Origin: Chloroflexota bacterium
Lineage (GTDB): Bacteria; Chloroflexota; Ktedonobacteria; Ktedonobacterales; Ktedonobacteraceae
DNA length: 14,083 nucleotides
Direction: 5' to 3'
Assembly (NCBI GenBank): GCA_902812455.1
Contig: CADDZH010000126.1
Span: forward strand, 1 to 14,083
Shown here: piece after piece, positions 1 through 7,741 of the stretch
Position numbering within the stretch: the stretch's first letter is position 1
Layout of the letters: every line of letters starts with the position of its first letter
The notes under the pieces: model-generated
Seen by the model: the letters and a program-made list of their open reading frames with translations, nothing else
Database searches by the model: none
Told to the model about the DNA's origin: nothing
Made by a program: the position numbers and the translations under genes

Positions 1-70
1 ACAATACGTTTCTCTGATTGTCAAGGAAGCAAGCCATGTTATAGATGATTTGGAGATAAGCATGGGCAGC

Positions 71-1444
71 CTAAGGTTGACCGAGGGTCAGAAAGAGTGC
101 CAGGGCGGCGGCAAACATGACGACGGCGGTAATCCAGCCGCCAAGATTGAGCCAGAGATTATTGACGCGCTCTCCCATGACCTTGCGATTATTGGCGATG
201 AGCATGAGCAGTACGAGCAGCGGAGGGGCGAGCACTCCATTAATGACAGCGGTCCAGAACAAGGCTGCGATAGGATTGATACCGATAAAGTTGATGAGCA
301 TGCCGGCCAGGGTTGCTGCTGCAATAATGATATAAAACTGTTTAGCTCCTCTCAGTCTCTTGTCCAGCCCATGCCTCCAGCCAAGCGCTTCGGCCAGGGC
401 GTAGGCTGCTGATCCTGTTAGCACCGGGACTGCCAGGAAGCCGGCTCCAATCAGTCCCAGCGCAAGAAGGATACTGGCAGCATTGCCTGCAATGGGACGA
501 AGCGCCACGGCAGCATCGGTGGCTGACTGCACATCATGTTTGCCTGCTTTGAAAAGCGTTGCCGCTGTGGCCAGGATAATACAGTACATCACCACATTCG
601 AGAGTAGCATGCCGATATTGACATCCCAGGCGGCATAGGTCAATTCCTGGCCGGTTGCCCCTTTACGTAGCCGGAGGTTGGTGCGGCCCTTGCTAATCTC
701 TTCTTCGACTTCCTGGCTGCTTTGCCAGAAAAACAAGTAGGGGGAGATGGTGGTTCCCAAAATCGCGACAAGGGTGGAGATAAAGGCGTTATCCCAGCGC
801 AAGGTTGGTATGAAAGTGCCTTTCAAGACCGCCAGGGCATCAGGATGGGCGAAGAACACCGAACCAATATAGGCAAAGAGAGCCAGCGTCAACCAGCGAA
901 ACACTCTGGCAATCAGCCGGTACGATCCCCAAATCTGTAGGGCCAGGATCAGCAGGGAGATGGGAACGATGAAGACGACCAGAGGAATGGGAACGAGCAG
1001 ATTGATGGCCGCTGCAATCGCGCCGATATCTGCTCCAGCATTGAGCGTGTTGGCCAGCAGGAGCCCAATGATAGCCGGGTAGACTATCCAGGGCGAGTAG
1101 TGGCGTTTGAGGACTCCGGCCAGACCCCTGCCGCTCACCATGCCGACTTTGGCACATATGTACTGCACCGTTGCCATGAGCGGAAAGGTGAGCAGAGCCG
1201 TCCAGAGGGTGGTAAATCCCAGCGAGGCTCCGGCCGTTGTATAGGTTCCGATACCAGAAGGGTCGTCATCGGAAGCGCCGGTAATGAGACCTGGTCCAAG
1301 AATTTTTAAGAAGCGCTTGATCGGGCTTATACCTTCGGCCAGGGCAGCTTCCAGGCTGCCTGTACCGGCAGCAGGTTCAGCATGAGGGATAGCGGGAGGG
1401 TCCTGCTGGTCTGAGGTATCCTCCTCCGGGAGTTGTTGCTTCAT
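71..1444 (-). CDS. Nramp-fold divalent metal transporter with altered metal-site motifs
   Basis: This is a 457-residue inner-membrane protein of the Nramp/SLC11 fold, expected to move a divalent cation by a proton- or ion-linked LeuT-type mechanism. The first ~45 residues are hydrophilic, acidic and proline-rich. Hydrophobic segments then run from about 46 to the C-terminus. Family landmarks are GPGLITGASDDDPSG at 50-64 (TM1) and the TM6 segment at 230-243 ending in QSSQEVEEE. In classical Nramps TM1 carries DPGN and TM6 carries MPH. Here these read DPSG (61-64) and SPY (234-236), so the Asn and the metal-binding Met are both absent while the TM1 Asp is kept. The substrate may therefore not be the usual Mn or Fe. 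The ATG at 1442-1444 has only a weak purine-rich ribosome site. No gene precedes it on the same strand, so it is probably transcribed alone. Confidence 0.9.
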   Translation of the reverse strand: MKQQLPEEDTSDQQDPPAIPHAEPAAGTGSLEAALAEGISPIKRFLKILGPGLITGASDDDPSGIGTYTTAGASLGFTTLWTALLTFPLMATVQYICAKVGMVSGRGLAGVLKRHYSPWIVYPAIIGLLLANTLNAGADIGAIAAAINLLVPIPLVVFIVPISLLILALQIWGSYRLIARVFRWLTLALFAYIGSVFFAHPDALAVLKGTFIPTLRWDNAFISTLVAILGTTISPYLFFWQSSQEVEEEISKGRTNLRLRKGATGQELTYAAWDVNIGMLLSNVVMYCIILATAATLFKAGKHDVQSATDAAVALRPIAGNAASILLALGLIGAGFLAVPVLTGSAAYALAEALGWRHGLDKRLRGAKQFYIIIAAATLAGMLINFIGINPIAALFWTAVINGVLAPPLLVLLMLIANNRKVMGERVNNLWLNLGGWITAVVMFAAALALFLTLGQP

Positions 1445-1553
1445 AGTCTCTTTCTCTCAAAGCCCGCAAGCCAAGCTAGGGCTTCTTCCTTTCAATGTAT
1501 AACACGGTCGAAGCGCTTCAGAGGCTTCATTCGCCACAAACCCCCAAAAGAGC

Positions 1554-1570
1554 CAGGGCGACCACAAGGG
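1554..1570. repeat. Truncated REP-like hairpin (left arm and loop only)
   Basis: A left arm GGGCGACC is followed by the loop ACAAG and GG, after which similarity stops (ATATTG). The same left arm occurs in the truncated copy at 10632-10652 on the other strand. I read it as a decayed member of the palindromic repeat family, on arm and loop similarity alone. Confidence 0.4.
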
Positions 1571-1600
1571 ATATTGTTGACCAATGCGGTTGGGAGCAAG

Positions 1601-1630
1601 CAGGACAGGGACAAGCCCTGTCCCTACCCT
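1601..1630. repeat. REP-like palindrome, complete copy
   Basis: A perfect 8-bp stem GGACAGGG/CCCTGTCC (1603-1610 with 1616-1623) encloses the loop ACAAG (1611-1615). It is followed by CTAC (1624-1627), which is GTAG on the opposite strand. An outer A1602-T1625 pair closes it with C1624 bulged, the same base layout as in the smc copies. No T-run follows, so it is not a typical intrinsic terminator. It lies about 70-100 bp before the smc start. Confidence 0.75.
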
Positions 1631-1658
1631 GGACGTATCTGCTGCACTATGCTATTAT
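1630..1658 (+). promoter_or_regulatory. Candidate sigma-70 type promoter for smc
   Basis: TGGACG (1630-1635, 4/6 to the -35 consensus) and TATTAT (1653-1658, 5/6 to the -10) are 17 bp apart, and the -10 ends about 42 bp before the smc GTG. The -35 overlaps the tail of the REP-like repeat. Sequence match only. Confidence 0.4.
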
Positions 1659-1700
1659 CAGCACACTTAGGACAAATAGAGAACAAGGTGGAGCGAAGCA

Positions 1701-4700
1701 GTGTATCTCAAACGCCTGGAAATGCTGGGTTTTAAGAGCTTTGCCACGCGCACTGTCCTGGAGTTCAGTCCAGGCATTACGGCTGTGGTAGGGCCGAACG
1801 GCGCGGGGAAATCAAACGTTGCCGACGCCATACGCTGGGTGCTGGGTGAGCAGAGCATGCGCCAGTTGCGTGGGAAGAAAAGCGACGATATTATTTTTGC
1901 CGGCGCTCATGGTAAGTCCCCACTTGGTATGGCTGAGGTTTCGCTCACCCTCGATAATAGCACGAGCTGGATGCCTTCAGAATATAGCGAGATTACGGTC
2001 ACGCGACGCAGCTATCGTTCAGGAGAAAACGAATACCTGATCAATAAACAGAGAGTGCGCCTGAAAGATGTGATCCTGCTGCTGGCCCAGGCGCGTATTG
2101 GCCATGATTCATATACCGTTATCGGCCAGGGCCTCGTCGATGCTGCCCTGAGCCTGCGCGCTGAAGAACGCCGCGGCCTGCTTGAAGATGCTGCCGGGAT
2201 ACGCCCGTTCCAGGTGCAGCGTGCGGAGGCAGAGAGTCGCCTTCGCCAGACCGAACAGAACCTGGAGCGCCTGCGCGATATTGTGGCCGAGATTGAACCG
2301 CGCCTGGCTCCACTAGAGGAACAGGCCCGCAAGGCGCTTGAGTTCAAAGAAGTGGATAGTGAGTTGCAGGAGGTGTTGACGGCATGGTATGCCTTGCAAT
2401 GGAGGCGCTTACGTGCGGCAAGGGATCAGGCAGAGGCGACAGAGCAAGAACAGGCGCAGAAGGTGCGCCAGGTGGAACAGTTCCTGCAAACTGCCGGCGA
2501 GCAGGGAAATATGCTACGCCAGAAGCGGCAGAACATCTATAGCCATATTGCAGAAGCGCGCAAAGCATGGAACCAGGCCAATGATGCTGTGCAGCGCCTG
2601 GAGCGCGAGCTGGCTGTCAGCGAGGAGCGCATTAGCGGTTTAGCGCGGCAGAGAGGCGAGCAGCAGCAGGAAGAGCAACGCTTGCGAGAGCGCCTCATCT
2701 CGATCCAGCAGCAGATCATTGACCAGGAAGAGCAATGCGCCCTTGCTGATGAAGCGGTGGCTAGTGAGGCTGCGGCCCTTGCAGCATTTGAGGCACAGGT
2801 AGCCCAGGCGCAACAAGATTATGAGGTGGAAGAACGCCGCCTGCGCGCCGTGCAAAGCGATCTCTTCCAGGTGCAGGCGCGTTTAGGGGCCAGCCAGGCT
2901 GACCTGGGACGGCAGCAAAAGCACCTGGGCGAGCGGAATAAGACGCTGGCAGCCCGGCGAGAGGCCATAGCCCAGGCAGAACAATCATTGCGTGCCCTGA
3001 ACGCCCGCCTGGCGGAAGAACGCTCTCGCCTGGATACTGTACACAGTGAAGAGCAGCAGGTTACACAACGTAAACAGGCGCTGGCACGTGTCATCTCGGA
3101 TGCACAGCAGGAAAGCGAGCGCTTGAAATCCCTGCTGGCCGATGCGGAGCGGCAGCGCCGCCTGGTTTCTGATCGCTTGAATATGCTGAAGAACTGGCGG
3201 CAAAGCCTGAGCGGTTACAGCGATGGGGTACGTGCGCTCTTGCGTACAGGTGCAAAGACAGAGCAAGCGCCAGGATTCGTGGGGCCAGTTCCCCAGCTCG
3301 GCGTTGCTCCAGCCGGCATGGAGAGCGCGCTGGAGGCTGCGCTTGGACCGTATTTGCAAGCGGTCGTGGTACATACGCTCGATGATGCTTATGCTTGCCT
3401 GGTGTATTTGCGTGAAAAGAAAGCGGGAAAGGCCATGATCGCCTGGATGGAAGAAGGGCGTGATGGCTCTGCATTGGATGATATTGAAGATGCCGGGTAT
3501 CAACAGGAGGAAGATGCCCTGGCTTGCTACCTGGCAGGAAGGCCTTCTTTGAAGGATCGCGTTGTGGGCTTTGCCTGGCAGCATATCGAGTGCGAGCCTC
3601 GCTACCTGCCGCTTTTCCATAGAATGCTGCGGGGCGTTGTAATTGCGCGCGATGGAGAAACTGCGCGAGAACTGATAGCCTCTGCGGAGGCAGATAGAGC
3701 TTCTGCTGCGCCTGAACCTCCTTTTCAGATGGTGGTTACGCTTGATGGAGAGGTTTTCCACACGTCCGGCTGGCTCGCGGGTGGGAGCGCGAAAGCAGGC
3801 AATCAACAGGGCTTGCTGGCCTACGAGCGAGAACTGCGTGAATTACCCAGGCAACTCGATGAGCATATTGCTTTGATAGACCAGTTCAATAGCATGATCA
3901 GCGAGATACAGCGAGCCCAGGAAGGACGGCGCGCAGAGCTGGCTACCATTGATAAAGAATTGCAGAAGATCACCGGCCGCATCAACGAATTGAACAGAAA
4001 CGTGACAACGACGCAGCGAGAACAGGAGCGCGTGCAAGCGGAACTGCGTCTTGCCACCTCGGTTGAGCAGCAGCTAGCGGCTGAGGTAGCCGGACTGGCG
4101 CAGGAGCTTGAAGCGGCTCAGGAGCGGGTGCGCGCACATGAGAAGTCACAGCGAGAGCTGGCGGGCCTGGTAGAGGAACTTCAACGACGAGTAGAGGAGC
4201 ATTCTAGCATATATCGCCGCCAGCAGGATGAGCTTGGCCGCAAACGAACTGCCCTGGCAGTAAAGCGGCAGGAGGCTCGTTCCCTGCCCCAGCAACTGGC
4301 GATACAGCAGGCGCAGGCGCAGGAATTGCAATCGCAGCTTGATCAACAGGCAGCGCGAATGAAAGAGGCGGAAGAGAAACAGCAGGCCCTGCAGGAGAGC
4401 ATAGCAAGTCAACGCAAGGAACTTGCGGCAGCACAAACACGGGCACAAGAGCTTGCGGCTGACTTGAGCACGGTAGAAGAAGAGGCCAGGGAGGTCGATC
4501 GCGAGATCGCCACGCTGGAACAGCGCTCGATACAATTGCGCAACACCATGAGCGAGGTCGAGGCTGCGTACCGCCGTTGCCTTTTAGAGAGCCAGAAGGC
4601 CCAGGACGCCCTTGAATCGCTATTGACGCAACTCCAGGAGGAAATGGGCATCAAGGCCAGGGCGATGGCAAGCATAGCCCCTACCCTTGACGTTGATGCT

Positions 4701-5540
4701 GGAAGCGAAGAGGTCAGGGCAATGGCAAGCATAGCCCCTACCCTTGACGTTGATGTCGGCACCAGATTTTCGGTAGAATCTGCATCTCGCGAAACGCCAG
4801 AAACGTTATCGGAAGAAGACGAGACTCAATTGCGCAAACTGCGCCGGCGCGTCGATGCCTTGAGAAGTCGTCTCAGAGCGCTGGGAGGGTGCGATCCCGA
4901 TGCTCCTCAACAGTACGAGGAGACGCGCACTCGCTTTGAATTTCTCACGACTCAGATCGCTGACATGGAGCAGGCAGCGTTGCACCTGCGTTCGATCATC
5001 GGACAACTTGACGCCACGATGGCACGGCAATTCGAGATGACGTTCCAGGCGGTCAATACCCGTTTCCGCGAGCATTTCATCACACTCTTCAATGGTGGCA
5101 ATGCTCGCCTGGAACTGACGGCACTCAAGGCAGACGAGGATGAAGAAGGGAATGGTTCAACCCCATCCAGCAACATGCCTGTAGGCGTGGAGATCATTGT
5201 GCAGCCACCGGGGAAGAAGGCCCAGGATCTCTCGTTGCTCTCAGGCGGCGAGCGAGCGCTGGTTTCTGCGGCGCTTCTCTTTGCCCTGTTGGAGATTAAC
5301 CCGCCGCCGTTCTGCCTGCTTGACGAGGTTGATGCCGCTCTCGATGAATCAAATCTGGCCCGCTTCTGTGATATCTTGAAACGATTGGCCGAGCGCACGC
5401 AGTTCATCGTTATTACCCACAACCGGCTAACGATGGCCGAAGCCCAGGTTATTTACGGCATCTCGATGGGGAGTGATAGCGTCTCCCGTGTGATCTCCAT
5501 GAAGCTCGATGACCTGCCTGTGGGCGTTGGAGGTCACTGA
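1701..5540 (+). CDS. smc: Chromosome segregation ATPase SMC, with in-frame palindromic repeat insertions
   Basis: SMC dimers form ATP-driven rings that, with ScpA and ScpB, extrude DNA loops and organise the nucleoid. The protein has 1279 residues, longer than the roughly 1190 usual in bacteria. The N-terminal head has Walker A GPNGAGKS at 31-38. A coiled coil runs from about 170 to 500, and the hinge from about 505 to 700 with LAGGSAKAG near its end. The second coil runs from about 710 to 1080. The C-terminal head has the signature LSGGER at 1180-1185 and Walker B CLLDE ending at D1208/E1209. The start is GTG, with AGGTGGAG about 8 bp upstream. Residues 987-999 and 1006-1018 are the same 13-residue peptide, RAMASIAPTLDVD, encoded by tandem 45-bp DNA repeats. 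These fall between LQEEMGI and the LRALGG segment, where the family has a helix junction near the joint. The stop overlaps the end of the convergent small gene by 7 bp. Confidence 0.97.
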   Translation: MYLKRLEMLGFKSFATRTVLEFSPGITAVVGPNGAGKSNVADAIRWVLGEQSMRQLRGKKSDDIIFAGAHGKSPLGMAEVSLTLDNSTSWMPSEYSEITVTRRSYRSGENEYLINKQRVRLKDVILLLAQARIGHDSYTVIGQGLVDAALSLRAEERRGLLEDAAGIRPFQVQRAEAESRLRQTEQNLERLRDIVAEIEPRLAPLEEQARKALEFKEVDSELQEVLTAWYALQWRRLRAARDQAEATEQEQAQKVRQVEQFLQTAGEQGNMLRQKRQNIYSHIAEARKAWNQANDAVQRLERELAVSEERISGLARQRGEQQQEEQRLRERLISIQQQIIDQEEQCALADEAVASEAAALAAFEAQVAQAQQDYEVEERRLRAVQSDLFQVQARLGASQADLGRQQKHLGERNKTLAARREAIAQAEQSLRALNARLAEERSRLDTVHSEEQQVTQRKQALARVISDAQQESERLKSLLADAERQRRLVSDRLNMLKNWRQSLSGYSDGVRALLRTGAKTEQAPGFVGPVPQLGVAPAGMESALEAALGPYLQAVVVHTLDDAYACLVYLREKKAGKAMIAWMEEGRDGSALDDIEDAGYQQEEDALACYLAGRPSLKDRVVGFAWQHIECEPRYLPLFHRMLRGVVIARDGETARELIASAEADRASAAPEPPFQMVVTLDGEVFHTSGWLAGGSAKAGNQQGLLAYERELRELPRQLDEHIALIDQFNSMISEIQRAQEGRRAELATIDKELQKITGRINELNRNVTTTQREQERVQAELRLATSVEQQLAAEVAGLAQELEAAQERVRAHEKSQRELAGLVEELQRRVEEHSSIYRRQQDELGRKRTALAVKRQEARSLPQQLAIQQAQAQELQSQLDQQAARMKEAEEKQQALQESIASQRKELAAAQTRAQELAADLSTVEEEAREVDREIATLEQRSIQLRNTMSEVEAAYRRCLLESQKAQDALESLLTQLQEEMGIKARAMASIAPTLDVDAGSEEVRAMASIAPTLDVDVGTRFSVESASRETPETLSEEDETQLRKLRRRVDALRSRLRALGGCDPDAPQQYEETRTRFEFLTTQIADMEQAALHLRSIIGQLDATMARQFEMTFQAVNTRFREHFITLFNGGNARLELTALKADEDEEGNGSTPSSNMPVGVEIIVQPPGKKAQDLSLLSGGERALVSAALLFALLEINPPPFCLLDEVDAALDESNLARFCDILKRLAERTQFIVITHNRLTMAEAQVIYGISMGSDSVSRVISMKLDDLPVGVGGH
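4654..4755 (+). repeat. Tandem in-frame REP-like repeats inside smc
   Basis: Two 45-bp units (4654-4698 and 4711-4755) are identical at 43 positions and offset by 57 bp, exactly 19 codons. Each contains a hairpin of the window-wide family. In copy 1, GGGC (4660-4663) pairs with GCCC (4677-4680) and ATG (4665-4667) with CAT (4673-4675), around the loop GCAAG (4668-4672). CTAC follows at 4681-4684. Copy 2 has the same hairpin at 4716-4739. Compared with the copy at 1601, several stem pairs differ but remain paired, so these are repeat-family members and not chance similarity. They encode residues 987-999 and 1006-1018 of SMC. Confidence 0.8.
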
Positions 5541-5743
5541 GCGGTGTCGCGATTCTCTCGTTCATTCCCCTGGATTGTGTCGGCCAGGGCATTCCTATAG
5601 CGGTACAGGTAGTCCAGCAGAGAGAAGGCTGCCTGTGCGCTCATTTCCAGGTGCTGGTTTGGGTCTTGCTCGGAGGTGATCAATAGGCGGTCATTCACAA
5701 TTTGAAATTTCCAGCCTTGAGCAACCATTTCTGCAACGTCCAT
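5534..5743 (-). CDS. Small conserved-looking protein of unknown function, 69 residues
   Basis: I do not recognise this family. The frame is open further upstream, but I chose the ATG at 5741-5743 because a strong ribosome site (AAGGAGGG) precedes it by about 7 bp, while the longer version has none. The product begins MDVAEMVAQGWKFQIVND, continues with a short beta-rich part to about residue 34, and has a helical stretch (about 35-58, ALSLLDYLYRYR-like). Its charged tail is ERENRDTAQ. There are no cysteines, membrane segment or signal peptide, so it should be a small soluble cytoplasmic protein. Its end overlaps the end of smc by 7 bp. It shares the 5744-5915 control region with the divergent VOC-DinB gene, and an operator-like palindrome lies in its leader. 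Confidence 0.7.
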   Translation of the reverse strand: MDVAEMVAQGWKFQIVNDRLLITSEQDPNQHLEMSAQAAFSLLDYLYRYRNALADTIQGNERENRDTAQ

Positions 5744-5771
5744 ACTGTTTCCCTCCTTAATTCTTGTTCTG

Positions 5772-5789
5772 AAGTAAAGGTCTTTACTT
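5772..5789. promoter_or_regulatory. Operator-like palindrome in the leader of the 69-residue gene
   Basis: AAGTAAAG and CTTTACTT form a perfect 8-bp inverted repeat around GT. A further half-site CTTTACTA follows at 5791-5798. On the minus strand a TTGAAA (5821-5816) lies 17 bp before a weak TAGTAA (5798-5793), so the palindrome would fall just downstream of a leftward start point. That is a suitable position for a repressor site. The binding protein is unknown. Confidence 0.4.
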
Positions 5790-5831
5790 TCTTTACTATC
5801 TGATTCTAAGGGAGGTTTCAAGGGATATTCC

Positions 5832-5861
5832 TTGTCAGGGATATCCTAGAAACTATATACT
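5832..5861 (+). promoter_or_regulatory. Candidate sigma-70 promoter for the VOC-DinB gene
   Basis: TTGTCA (5832-5837) and TATACT (5856-5861), each 5/6 to consensus, are separated by 18 bp and would start transcription near 5868. GGGATATTCC (5822-5831) precedes the -35 and GGGATATCC follows it, so the -35 is bracketed by two near-identical GGATAT motifs that could be regulator sites. Confidence 0.5.
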
Positions 5862-5915
5862 GGTGTTAGTATCAGGATGCCTCGATGTTCATAGTGTAAA
5901 CAGGTAGGAGAAGGT

Positions 5916-6791
5916 ATGGCAAATCGCCCAAGAGTAGCGCTGGTGGTGACGGATGTCGCAGCTAGCCTCGCGTTTTATACAGACCTCATTGGTTTCACCA
6001 TAGCGGATTCCGAACCCGAAGCTGATATGGCAACCATCATTGATAGCGACGGGGACCCTATTTTGCTGGCTGGCCGACGTACAAAGGATATCAGAAGTTT
6101 TCTCGATGAACCCCGTATCATTTTTAAGCCGGGCGATACGCTCGATTTTATTGACAACGACCTCGAAGCCCGGCGTGCTAAGCTGGCCAAGCATGGACTA
6201 CAAGATGTGACCCTAGTAGAAAACGCATGGGGTGATCGCAAGCTTACTGTGAAAGATCCCGATGGGTATATCGTATCGTTTATCACGGCGGCCCGGCGCT
6301 CACCAGAAGAAATCCTGAAGCTCTACGAGCAGGGACCTGCTGACTTAGAGAATGTACTGTCTAGCCTCAGCGAATCTGATCTTGATATGCGCCGCGCTCC
6401 AGGCGAGTGGACGATCCGCCAGATCGTGCATCACCTTGCAGAAAGCGCCTCGCTGTTCCTTATGATGATCAAAACCGCTCTGGCTCAATCCGGCGCTACA
6501 TATGTACGTAATCCCTATGACCAGGATGAATGGGTGAAAGCGCTTGACTACGCGCATCGTCCTATTGAGCCATCGGTGGCGCTCGTCAAAGCCATCCATG
6601 CCCATATCTCGCAATTATTACATCACTTTCCTGATGCATTGGACCGCTACGTCCTGATGAAATTCTCTGACGAGGACCCGAGTTCTGAGGGCAGGAAAAT
6701 GACTGTGGGTAGATGGATTGAAATTCTGGCCAGGCACTTGCAAGAGCATTGCGAAGAGATCCGCGAAACCCGGCGGGTACATTCCCACTAA
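5916..6791 (+). CDS. Fusion of a glyoxalase-fold (VOC) domain and a DinB-like domain
   Basis: This 291-residue soluble protein has two domains. Residues 5-125 match the vicinal oxygen chelate fold of the glyoxalase/bleomycin-resistance family: RVALVVTDVAASLAFYTDLIGF at the start and DPDGYIVSF near 114-122. Residues 135-285 match the DinB/YfiT four-helix fold, with GEWTIRQIVHHLAES (163-177) and HLQEH (274-278). H173, H274 and H278 fit the metal-binding His triad. In the VOC half, the usual first ligand position is Arg (R6) and the usual Glu in the DPDG strand is Ser (S121), so this half probably binds no catalytic metal and may be a binding domain. DinB-fold proteins include thiol-dependent transferases, but no substrate can be inferred here. 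The ATG follows AGGAGAAGG closely. Its stop overlaps the convergent kinase gene by 4 bp. Confidence 0.85.
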   Translation: MANRPRVALVVTDVAASLAFYTDLIGFTIADSEPEADMATIIDSDGDPILLAGRRTKDIRSFLDEPRIIFKPGDTLDFIDNDLEARRAKLAKHGLQDVTLVENAWGDRKLTVKDPDGYIVSFITAARRSPEEILKLYEQGPADLENVLSSLSESDLDMRRAPGEWTIRQIVHHLAESASLFLMMIKTALAQSGATYVRNPYDQDEWVKALDYAHRPIEPSVALVKAIHAHISQLLHHFPDALDRYVLMKFSDEDPSSEGRKMTVGRWIEILARHLQEHCEEIRETRRVHSH

Positions 6792-7732
6792 GCTAGTAGA
6801 AGTCTAATATCTCTTGTTATCGATCTCAGCCCTTGATGGTTGCGAATGTCCTGATGCTTGCTCATCGCTCGCGCCAGTGCTCTTATGGCGATGAGCAAGC
6901 TCGTAAAAGTAATTCTTTCTTGATAGTCGGACGGCAAGGATGCAACCTGCTTGTAACCTTCTATCAGATAAGGAAGCACAGGGGCAGGTAGCGATTCGCC
7001 ATCATGCATCTTGAAATGGCCGAGATCATATAAAGCATTCGCCCCTCGAATCTCTCCAAAATCGATGATCCCAGTATAGCGCCCTGAATCCTGATAAATA
7101 TGGGCCACATCAAAATCGCCATGTGCGAGCCATGACTGCTCCTCATTAAGCCAGGAATCAAAGCGATTGAGAATCTGGCGAATTGCCATAATCTGGCTTT
7201 TAGTGAGTACTTGCCCTTTTAAGGTGGCGAGGTCGCTTTCTAAATGCTCGGCGAGGAAAGCCCTATATGAAGGATGTTCAGCTTCGAGGTAAGTAACTTC
7301 ACTGCTATCTCGTTGTATCCATCCAAAGTGCTTCACCGGAACACTATTGATGACGGCGAGATCTCTTCCTGCTTCTAACAGAACGCTTTTCTGGTCATGC
7401 TTTGCAGAGCAGTAGTTGATAGGTCTTCCCTTAATCTCAGACACCACCATAATAGATCGCTGCAGTAGCTCATTGCAGTGCTCGAAATGTACGACTTCGG
7501 GAACTTTCACCTGCATATCTCGCAGCAATTGATGTGCATACACTTCAGATGCGAAACTCGCACCCGCTTCAGGTAACACCCGTAGGTAAAAGATCTCGCT
7601 GGTGTAATCGATCCTGTAGACATATGTAGAGATGCCTTCGGCTACCCGTTCAATAGCAAGCTGAGATGAACGAAGAAAGATTTTTGTTATCACTTGCTCT
7701 ATTAGCCTTATGTCAAGCAAATCTTTCTCCAT
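6788..7732 (-). CDS. APH-family phosphotransferase (aminoglycoside/choline kinase-like)
   Basis: A 314-residue soluble kinase of the aminoglycoside phosphotransferase/choline kinase-like superfamily, which transfers the ATP gamma-phosphate to a small hydroxyl compound. The N-lobe has FYLRVLPE (48-55), with Arg where protein-kinase-like folds have the ATP lysine, then SEVYAHQLL. The catalytic loop is HGDFDVAHIY (204-213) with D206 as likely base. The usual Asn of HGDxxxxN is His (H211), a variation I recall from other members. IDFGEIRGANALYDLG (223-238) carries the metal-binding D224. The start ATG lies 9 bp after the stop of the class V PLP gene on the same strand, so the two are almost certainly co-transcribed. 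The substrate cannot be read from sequence, and an antibiotic-resistance role should not be assumed. A homoserine- or thiamine-kinase-like role is equally possible. Confidence 0.85.
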   Translation of the reverse strand: MEKDLLDIRLIEQVITKIFLRSSQLAIERVAEGISTYVYRIDYTSEIFYLRVLPEAGASFASEVYAHQLLRDMQVKVPEVVHFEHCNELLQRSIMVVSEIKGRPINYCSAKHDQKSVLLEAGRDLAVINSVPVKHFGWIQRDSSEVTYLEAEHPSYRAFLAEHLESDLATLKGQVLTKSQIMAIRQILNRFDSWLNEEQSWLAHGDFDVAHIYQDSGRYTGIIDFGEIRGANALYDLGHFKMHDGESLPAPVLPYLIEGYKQVASLPSDYQERITFTSLLIAIRALARAMSKHQDIRNHQGLRSITRDIRLLLA

Positions 7733-7741
7733 GTTTGCCTA

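Noticed and set aside
1601..1630. Intrinsic terminator before smc
   Set aside because: The hairpin is strong but no T-run follows on either strand, and the same structure recurs as a dispersed repeat.
2985..3806. 273-residue open frame opposite smc
   Set aside because: It is an antisense shadow of the smc hinge region with no recognisable domain and no ribosome site. Smc motifs continue on the other strand throughout.
5744..5821. 26-residue upstream extension of the 69-residue gene
   Set aside because: The extension crosses the palindrome and promoter-like sequences, while a strong ribosome site precedes the internal ATG at 5741-5743.
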